Shown here: positions 54,028 to 61,259 of the stretch, one piece after another
Position numbering within the stretch: position 1 is the stretch's first letter
Layout: each line of letters begins with the position of its first letter
NCBI GenBank assembly: GCA_016630955.3
Contig: CM049994.1
Coordinates: 806,001-870,000, forward strand
Length of the DNA: 64,000 bases
Direction: 5' to 3'
Source of the DNA: Didymella arachidicola
Lineage: Eukaryota; Ascomycota; Dothideomycetes; Pleosporales; Didymellaceae
Notes under the pieces: generated by a model
The model's database searches: none
Told to the model about the DNA's origin: nothing
The model's input: only the letters and a program-made list of their open reading frames with translations
Made by a program: the position numbers and the translations under genes

Positions 54028-54690
54028 ATGGCAGCGCAGCTGCGAGCGTCAACAGGTACCTCGTTTCACGCGGACGTTCAGATAAGCACTGACAAATCTA
54101 GTTCTTCAGTTTGCCAGATTACATCTCCCTTCCTCCGCCTTCCCGCCGAGATCCGCAACATGGTCTATACCCATGTGCTGGGCGGATACACATGGTCCGT
54201 GAAGATGACTCGAGATGCGACCGGCAAGACCCAAGTGCGCGCCGACAATGGTGTCAAGAACGCGCTCGCTCTTCTGAAAGTCAATCGCCAGATCCACGCC
54301 GAAGCTCGCCTCTGTCCTTACCTCTACAACACATTCGCGGGCATCCATAATGGACACCTGCACGCTTGGATTAAATCCCTAAACCACAAGGGGCGCGCCT
54401 GCATCAAATCCATTAGGCAGTACCAGCGCGGCTACCTTGTCTACGGTCCCGAGGGTAAAGGATTCACTATTAACCCTGTATTTTGGATGGACATCCCACG
54501 CATAGCGAATTGGGGTCTAGATGGCCTGCAGCGGATTGAGGTCGAAGTTATGCTGCAGAATTGGGGCATGGCCAGCGATAAGGACCAGATGAAGCGGACA
54601 ATAGATGGGGCACTATTCAAGTTACATAAATTAGTAGAGGCCAAGCACCCAGGCGTCAAGGTAGAGGTCTTCACGAGGCGCGGGTATTGA
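54028..54690 (+). CDS. ELRN-IY (F-box-like) family protein, intact
   Basis: 220 residues from MAAQLRASTGTSFHADV (an in-frame ATG at 53980 would add 16). After a polar N-terminus comes PFLRLPAEIRNMVYTHVLGG, the family helix, then LALLKVNRQIHAEARLCPYLYNTFAG. A beta-rich C-terminal part contains LDGLQRIEVEVML and ends VKVEVFTRRGY. The layout (LPAEIRN-(V/I)Y, then VNRQI-AE, then an IEVEV strand) is shared with the frameshifted gene at 51980. These proteins are abundant in dothideomycetes. Some resemble F-box substrate receptors, but no function is established. No intron needed. Confidence 0.7.
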   Translation: MAAQLRASTGTSFHADVQISTDKSSSSVCQITSPFLRLPAEIRNMVYTHVLGGYTWSVKMTRDATGKTQVRADNGVKNALALLKVNRQIHAEARLCPYLYNTFAGIHNGHLHAWIKSLNHKGRACIKSIRQYQRGYLVYGPEGKGFTINPVFWMDIPRIANWGLDGLQRIEVEVMLQNWGMASDKDQMKRTIDGALFKLHKLVEAKHPGVKVEVFTRRGY

Positions 54691-55474
54691 AGGGGCGAGG
54701 CTATCCTTCCTGCAGCGCAGCATCTCCATCCTTCGGAATCTGTATTGAGCTATACTGAGCTCAATTTTGGAACGATACAGCCGATGGAGGAGGCAGTAGG
54801 CTCCTCGAAAGTTTTGACATACGCACAATAGAGTCAGCGCGAAGGAAATTGGGCCCTCGCGTGTCCTGCCACTCTTAAATGCGGAAAAGGTTCATCGTAA
54901 GATCTGCTATCTCTCCCTCTTTAACATAGTTTCTCGACCTGGTGACATCAAGCATGATGTTGCGGAGTTGTGAAGAGCGCGACGCGTGCGTGACGCGGAG
55001 ACGCGCCTCTGTTCCGGTGCTGATTGGCGGACCCAGAATGACGATTCCACGTCTGCCCTCTTCCCCAGGACTTACAGCCAGCCTGGCAACCAATAGTTGG
55101 CAACGTAGTCGCTCTTCTTACATGTATCGCTCGTGCTCAGCTTCACCTGACTGAAATAATTTAAGCGGCGCCAACCCTGCGTTTGTACCAGTCCATGGCA
55201 ATGAGCTCAGTGCAAGCACCCTGCCGGCCGGCCGCATACACGACCTGAGCAGCATCCAAGACACCTGATAGACGGGTGCGATGGGACAGCTGGTAACTGC
55301 AAGATCCCATGTGCTGTTGTAGCAGGTGTAACGACTGAACGTTTTCCTTCTGAAGCGACTCTATTGTTTACATCTTTACAGGAAGAAATACTCTATCTAA
55401 CGCCGTTGCTTCCCTCTACACAGTATATAACCAACCGGGACGATTGTCACGCCCGTTCCTATCACACTGTCCGT
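54691..55474. other. intergenic
   Basis: 784 bases between two convergent genes. Nothing recognised. Confidence 0.4.
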
Positions 55475-56047
55475 TTAGCCCGAGCAGCTGGTGAATGGGC
55501 CAGCTACACCAGGCGCCGGTGGAGCACCCTGGAGCAACGTCAGTCCAGTCGATCTAATCCGAAACCAGGAATTACCTCATGGGTCATCAGTCCACAATAG
55601 ACGGCCTTGTTCTTGCCCTTAATCTTGATGACAACGCGATCCGGAACTGTCGCGACATCACCACCGGTGTATTTGCCTCTCATGATTGGAAACTCCTGCA
55701 AATTGTCGCTTGCGCTGCATTGGGACGACAGTCTAACGGTCGGATCGCGGTAGCCGTAGCGATGAGGGTAGTTCTGGGCACCTGAATCACATCAGTCAGA
55801 CGTCAATCCAAGCGTGTAGATATGTACCGAGCTGTTTGCCATCGTTCACAAGATCTAGAGCTTGTTCGGCAGCCGTATTGATCTGAGTTGCGGTGAAAGT
55901 CTGCTCTCGAGGGTGCTTAGCACCGCACTTGACAGACTTGGTGGGAAGTCCGGTGATCTGGTTCTTCTGTGCATCTGGTGCCTTAGCGGGAGCACCAGCG
56001 ACCATGCCTATAATAGCAAGGGGAACGAAGAGCTGGGGAAGATGCAT
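55475..56047 (-). CDS. secreted T1/N1-type guanyl-preferring ribonuclease
   Basis: Three exons (56047-55828, 55781-55576, 55528-55475) give 159 residues with matching phases. A signal peptide (MHLPQLFVPLAIIGMVAG, cut near GAPA) precedes a short linker and the microbial RNase fold. The helix reads TFTATQINTAAEQALDL; NYPHRY carries the first catalytic His (80), NLQEFPIM the Glu (103), VPDRVVIK the Arg (122) and LMTHEG the second His (141). Four Cys (41, 95, 136, 157) can form two disulfides, the last in the final exon. All four residues of the RNase T1 mechanism are present, so an active enzyme cutting RNA after G is expected. Secreted relatives include nutritional RNases and cytotoxic or effector proteins; sequence alone does not say which. 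The last exon is only 54 bases. Confidence 0.85.
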
Positions 56048-56841
56048 CTTGACGAGAAGGATACGAGTGTCTCTTTGCGAATTGGAAGATCGATGAAGCA
56101 AGGGCAAGAACGAGTTGAGTTGCTCTTGGAATAATGCTGCATACTTCTCCCTCGGGTACTCTCTTATGTATCTTCTTCTGCCACACGTTGCCATCAGGCC
56201 CGTAAAGTGCTCATCTTTATATCCAGAGAGTGCTGACACGAAAAACACCTCTAACGGTGATTCAATGTTACTATACTACCGTCAGACTTGACCAAACAAC
56301 GAATGAGGACATGAAAGCCTGACAGGATCAGGGTGAGCTCCATCGACAAAGAGGTCACGAACTTGTCCGCATTGCGAGCGTTCCAAGGTTGCATCAAAGA
56401 TGTAAGCTCTGATGAGCAGCCATTACCTTGAACCGTGTTCTCAGGTTGTGCATAGTTCCTCAAAAGGCTCATTAGATTTAGGTAAATGTCAGCATATTCC
56501 ACGCGGTTGTTTGCGCCTGATCGATGCGGACCATTTCGAGACTTGTTACTACACTCAGAGGAGATGCAGCCAATCAGTTAACGCGCTGGCTCGTTAGCGG
56601 CGTGGCTGCGCGTCGTGGCACAGTCCTCAGGCCCTCGAACACTCGGACTCTGAGTAACGCGCTTGCCTTTCGAGTCAGACCACGTCAGCTCCGTAGTGCT
56701 GGACTTCAATTGTTTTGTGACTCCACTGCCGCAACCTACAAGAAAACAACAGTTGCACTTCAGTCCAAGCAAGTACACATTACCTAGGTAACAAAGCCGC
56801 TCTTACCTCATCCCGCACATTAACAGCATTTAAAAGCTAGC
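56048..56841. other. intergenic, divergent promoters
   Basis: 794 bases between the RNase start and the start of the next gene. Small frames here do not look coding. Confidence 0.4.
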
Positions 56842-57660
56842 ATGGCAGCTGAATACAACCATCTGTTTGCTCGCTTGAGAGTTGAGCATCCCAAGGCCTC
56901 TTTCCCAGAACCAGAGTGCTCAACCCTTACGTCCTACCTGAACGGCAACATCGACGCACAACGATGCGCAACAGAACTCACCAGGTACACCAATCGGCGC
57001 CTTCCTGTCAGTTCCAAGCTTTGCATCTTCGATCTCATTGTTCAACTGGGAATCAACTTCGCGGAAATACACGAGGACTTGGTCTACCTCATCAAGAAAA
57101 TCCGCAAGATCCCAGCAAGTAAGGAGACAGGTGGCATTGATTGGACGAACGAGAAAACGTCATTTGATGCAGCCTTCCGGAGCTCCTACGATAGTACATG
57201 GAGTCTGACGTTGGAAGCGGACAAGGCAGGCGGCCAGAAGCCAACACCCGGTCAGTCAGAAGCGAGTCGGCAGTGGTCCAACGTCAATGCATTCGGGGCG
57301 AGACTTCAACATGAGGGCTTGCTGAGCGATATACTGAACACTCTGCTTCTCATTGTCAAGGCCTTGGAATCAGACCAGAGCGAGGGACAAGTGCAAATGA
57401 ATTTGGGGGCAGCAGCTGCATGGCTTGAACTCGCCAGCAAAGAGATAAAAGAAGGTGCTACAGAATTGAGTACGCACACGAACTGGGCTCAGGAGAGCAA
57501 TTACAGGAAAGAACCCGAAATAGATGGCAAGAGGATGGCATATTGGAAGGACCGGCTGGTAGAGTTGAGTGGCTCACCATATATCGGCGAAGAAGTGGCG
57601 GCCAGTTGTGAGAGAGCAGTGGTTGCGATTGAACAGGCACTCTGGGAAAAGAAGAAGTGA
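56842..57660 (+). CDS. DUF3632-like fungal protein, unknown function
   Basis: 272 residues, no intron. All-helical, soluble, acidic. Near the centre QWSNVNAFGARLQHEGLL and in the C-terminal half the segment NLGAAAAWLELASKEIKEG resemble the fungal DUF3632 proteins, which share a W-N-NAF-ARL motif and often cluster near secondary-metabolite or accessory genes. No catalytic residues are known for that family. The relation is from motif memory and not certain. The gene itself looks intact. Confidence 0.65.
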   Translation: MAAEYNHLFARLRVEHPKASFPEPECSTLTSYLNGNIDAQRCATELTRYTNRRLPVSSKLCIFDLIVQLGINFAEIHEDLVYLIKKIRKIPASKETGGIDWTNEKTSFDAAFRSSYDSTWSLTLEADKAGGQKPTPGQSEASRQWSNVNAFGARLQHEGLLSDILNTLLLIVKALESDQSEGQVQMNLGAAAAWLELASKEIKEGATELSTHTNWAQESNYRKEPEIDGKRMAYWKDRLVELSGSPYIGEEVAASCERAVVAIEQALWEKKK

Positions 57661-57810
57661 CCGAATCAACTGTACGATTCGAGCCCAGTTGCAGTATTTT
57701 AGCAGTTCATAGCCGAATTCCAGCATATCGTCTATATCGACGTAGTCCAAGTATTATGCAAGCCCATCTTTCGAAAATCCCCATCACACCCAAAACCTCT
57801 ATCACGCGTT

Positions 57811-58357
57811 CTACCAGAACCAAGAGCGACGCTTCTTGGGGTCAGTGAGAACAGTTCCAACGTAGAAGATCAAACATGGGTCGCCTCCGTCGTCCTCACA
57901 GGTGACGACCTTGACCTTGATCGACTTAGCGCTACCAAGTTGCCTGTGATGCTGAAGCAGGAAGTAGGCGGCACCTAGGCCGTTTGGAGAACCTCGAATA
58001 ATCAGCATAGTCTGGAGATATTCATGAGAGTCAAACTCACCAAGCAAGGCCTTGCCACCGTCACTTGTCATATCGAAGTCGGTACCCGGCCAGCCCTGGA
58101 CTTCATCGATATCAAACTTCTCCAGAGCACGCTTAATGATCTCTTCTGCGTCTTCATTGACAATATTGACGGATACGAACTTTTCGACCGTTTGACCGCT
58201 GGGAGCAGGGACGCGGTTCCAGAGACCGAAGGCCAGGTCGGAGCTGGAACGCAATTTTGGTAGAGCAGCAGGGTCAGGCTGCGTGTCCTCTGGAGTTCCC
58301 ATAGGATTTCGGCACCCTTACCGGGGCTGCGACGATGAAGGAAATAGACGATGCCAT
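57811..58357 (-). CDS. small lineage-specific fungal protein, unknown function
   Basis: Three exons (58357-58322, 58278-58041, 57992-57811) give 151 residues. The body contains RSSSDLAFGLWNRVPAP, DAEEIIKRALEKFDID and, across the second intron, GGKALLGSPNGLGAAYFLLQHH. The second intron is 48 bp with GTGAGT and GCTGAT signals; being a multiple of three, it can also be read through. Without exon 1 the frame could start at 58302 instead (MGTPEDTQPDPAAL), so the N-terminus is uncertain. The LLG-PNG-G-A--LLQH pattern recurs in dothideomycete hypothetical proteins. No known domain, signal or membrane helix. Confidence 0.65.
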
Positions 58358-58798
58358 CTTTGCGGTTGATGTGGGCAGATATTGCAAGAGCTGTGGGTTC
58401 CAGCCAGAGCAACGAAACCTTTGTAAAAGACAGTTGAGAAGTGAGGACGACTAAGCGTCAAGGGCAACAGGCAATGTGGGAACAAGGTGGAAGAGGGAAG
58501 GGCCCGAGGTCGGCCAGATCTCCAAGAAGGGCCTTCGGATTCATGCATATTCACACCAACCAAAACCACGCTGTGGCATAATTCGTTTTTTCTTCCTGTG
58601 CGAAGGAAGGGTATTGATTGCTTGTCCAAGTTTGGAAGAAGACGCGTTCACGCTAGATCCAACCAATCATAGCGCGCTCGTCCCTTCCTCGGGTTGAGCG
58701 CTTCTCCGCCATATCCACCTTTTCCGCATTACCAACATCATGACGCTCAGAGGCCAGCCAGGCTAAGCACATCATCTTTCTCATATCGCGAGATAACC
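58358..58798. promoter_or_regulatory. divergent promoter region
   Basis: 441 bases between outward-facing genes. Holds both 5' flanks; no specific sites assigned. Confidence 0.4.
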
Positions 58799-59887
58799 AT
58801 GTCGTGTCCCGTGCGATTGTACCCGTTACGCAAGCCTAAGAATCACCGTTTGCCCGTACCGAGGTATACGCTTGCCTTACCTGGCAGAGTCCAACACATC
58901 TATACAACCTACGTGGGTGTTCAACAGCATTCCGATGATGCTGCAAGCACGAAGACAAAGACCGAAGCGTGTCAAGCTATTGGGTCATGGCTCAGATCCA
59001 GCAATCGACCATCGAGCTTCGAATCATTTGCAGTCATTGACGGTCGTGAAGCGCCCGGAACAACCATCTGGGTAGGCTATTGGACTGATGCGACTCGCCA
59101 TGCCAGAGCTCTGGAAAGCCTGCGTCTGCCATCAATCCTCGCTCGTCAGCCGAAAGAACGGCGCTCGTCACTCGGTCTGTGGCAAGAGACATTTGCGACC
59201 GATGTTTCTCGCCTCGAGACTAATTACTCGGGGTTAGATTATCTCCCGGGGCTCGGTCAGATATCAAACAGCACTGCTGCTGAACATGATTTGGCAACGT
59301 ACTGGGGTGCTGCTCGGGACCGTATCCCGGACTCTGCACAAGATCTGTTTTCGCGCCCAGCTGCAAAGATAGACCGTCCTGCGGACATGCCAGCGGGTTT
59401 AGGTCAACATCTCACAGGGACCAGCCATCACAATCTTGTTCACATTCGGTCCGGACAATGGTGGGGGAACTGTGACCAGACCGAAACTGACGCTTACGTC
59501 GAGAAGCTGGAGCCCACGTTGCGCAAAGGACTGCAGTACCTCAATGACAATGCAAAAGAGACAGGTGCCATGGGTCTTCGATATCTACGCAATACGGATG
59601 TTAGTGAGCCTTTGAACGACTACGAAAGAGAAGAGACATGCGGCGCTGGCTTCTTCGCCAATCTCGAAGACCTGGAGAACTGGGCGAAGACGCACAGCTC
59701 ACATCTGGCCATCTGGCGCGGCGCAATGGCACATTACAAAGCGTTTCCTGAAAATAGGAGATTCCGGACGTGGCACGAGGTCAGTGTCATCAAGGAGGGC
59801 GATGCTCGGTTCGAATACATCAATTGTACGCCAGGCACTGGTGTCATGGGTACAACAGTGCTGGAGGAGCACGGTATAGATATTTAG
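58799..59887 (+). CDS. haem-containing aldoxime dehydratase
   Basis: 362 residues from MSCPVRLYPLRKPKNHRLPV; frame upstream of this ATG has no other ATG. The segment TTYVGVQQHSDD near the start, IWVGYWTDATRHARAL around residue 110, GQWWGNCDQTETDAY in the middle, and THSSHLAIWRGAMAHYKAF followed by RTWHEVSVIKEG late in the protein follow the phenylacetaldoxime dehydratase (Oxd) family, which is about 350 residues long. The late His-rich segment is where the axial haem ligand lies in this family. Oxd enzymes dehydrate aldoximes to nitriles, with substrate oxygen on ferrous haem. In fungi they are thought to deal with plant aldoximes such as indoleacetaldoxime. No nitrilase is seen next to it. 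Intact, no intron. Confidence 0.85.
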   Translation: MSCPVRLYPLRKPKNHRLPVPRYTLALPGRVQHIYTTYVGVQQHSDDAASTKTKTEACQAIGSWLRSSNRPSSFESFAVIDGREAPGTTIWVGYWTDATRHARALESLRLPSILARQPKERRSSLGLWQETFATDVSRLETNYSGLDYLPGLGQISNSTAAEHDLATYWGAARDRIPDSAQDLFSRPAAKIDRPADMPAGLGQHLTGTSHHNLVHIRSGQWWGNCDQTETDAYVEKLEPTLRKGLQYLNDNAKETGAMGLRYLRNTDVSEPLNDYEREETCGAGFFANLEDLENWAKTHSSHLAIWRGAMAHYKAFPENRRFRTWHEVSVIKEGDARFEYINCTPGTGVMGTTVLEEHGIDI

Positions 59888-60069
59888 AGCGACACAGATG
59901 GCGGAGAGCACTTCAGATCGCGCGATTTGAAATGACTGAGCGTGTCGCTCCGGTCGTATCGAACGTACTCGTATTCGTCCAGCCCAATCCCGGGGTGGAA
60001 GGTGGGATCGATACCCAGTGGAATCACTGCATTTCATCAGCACCACGTTGAAGAGCCAACTCGATCATA

Positions 60070-60420
60070 TCACGACCAAAGGTGCTCATTATCGGTTGTG
60101 GTGCTATCGGTCTATCCCAAGGCTATCATCTCTCCGCCGGCATCAGCTACCTCGCCCGCCCCGGCCGCAGATCTGCTTTCACAGCGCCAAAGCACCTCTA
60201 ATCCTATAAAGAAGATGAACTGCACACACTACCATCCTACCGCGTGATCGAATCCGTACTCGAAGCCACCGGGGAGATCTTTGCCTTCATCTTCGACACC
60301 CTAGATGGCCATACCGCACGCTCAGAGGGCGGCGTAGCAACGATCGAGCAGCGCTGGAAGATGTACCGAGAGAAGGGGAGAAGGAAGGGAGGAAGATGGA
60401 GGCGTTGCGGGAGATTGTGA
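60070..60420 (+). pseudogene. decayed ketopantoate-reductase-like (PanE/ApbA) gene
   Basis: One frame reads PKVLIIGCGAIGLSQGYHLS, the N-terminal Rossmann NAD(P) motif, then YLARPGRRSAFTAPKHL, a TAA at about 60193, SYKEDELHTLPSYRVIE, and FIFDTLDGHTARSEGGVA. The order matches fungal ketopantoate-reductase-like dehydrogenases. After about 60330 similarity fades into a basic, repetitive sequence ending in TGA at 60418, so roughly the C-terminal two thirds are missing. The stop codon and truncation make it non-functional. Confidence 0.75.
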
Positions 60421-61259
60421 GGAAAGCGACAGCGAAGCATTCTCGATGCTGCTCTGCGTATGGCAGATATACCTTCCCTTTTCAGAAACCGATGGCCTTT
60501 TGAGAACCGAATGAAATATTCCCATCCTCTCACAGAACCCAATTTCCCAACGAACCGTCAAATACCCCCATTCTCAAACACCCCATATGCCACCTCACCT
60601 GCCTCGCTAATCCCTCTTCGCACATTCCACGTAAAACAAGCCCCCAAAGCTATTAATCATTATAACACAGAAAAATCGTGCACATGACCGCATCCCTCAA
60701 CACAACGATGACTCTCTCTCGCCCGGTGAGACCGCGGACAAGCGCAAACCGTCCCTACGCCGATTCCAGCTTGCGATCTCAAACCGAATGCTGTTGTCTG
60801 ATGTGGTGTGACTGTGAGCGCTGAGCCACCGAGTTGGGCCGTACTTGTGACTCCAGTGTATTACTATTAGGTCGGATATGTCTTGGTATCAAAGAAAATT
60901 GGTATTGGGGATTATTAGTCATTTCGGGGGGTCTTGCGCAGCGGGAGAGCTGGGGGAGATGAGTAATGTTCGGGGTCGATAAGTGGACGACGAATCTGGC
61001 GATGGGCGTTGCAGCGGCGGTGAAGTGTGTCGCTGAACGCCTTTGAAAGAGACTTCGGTTTGTGTTGCGTATACTGTGATGCAGAGAATGATTGTTGGAA
61101 TTGCAGTCGCAATCCCACCAGAAGACTGATGAGCACAAAGAGCTGCGTTCATAAAACAGGACGCCATGAGCGCTCACGTCCGCGGTGACACTCGATGAAT
61201 TGTGCCAACCGGCTGCGACAAGCACAACGTGCGATTCCTCTTGACAGCTACACTATCCA
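60421..61259. other. intergenic
   Basis: 839 bases between the pseudogene and the VPS8 stop codon. Frames on both strands are low-complexity and unconvincing. Contains the VPS8 3' UTR. Confidence 0.4.
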
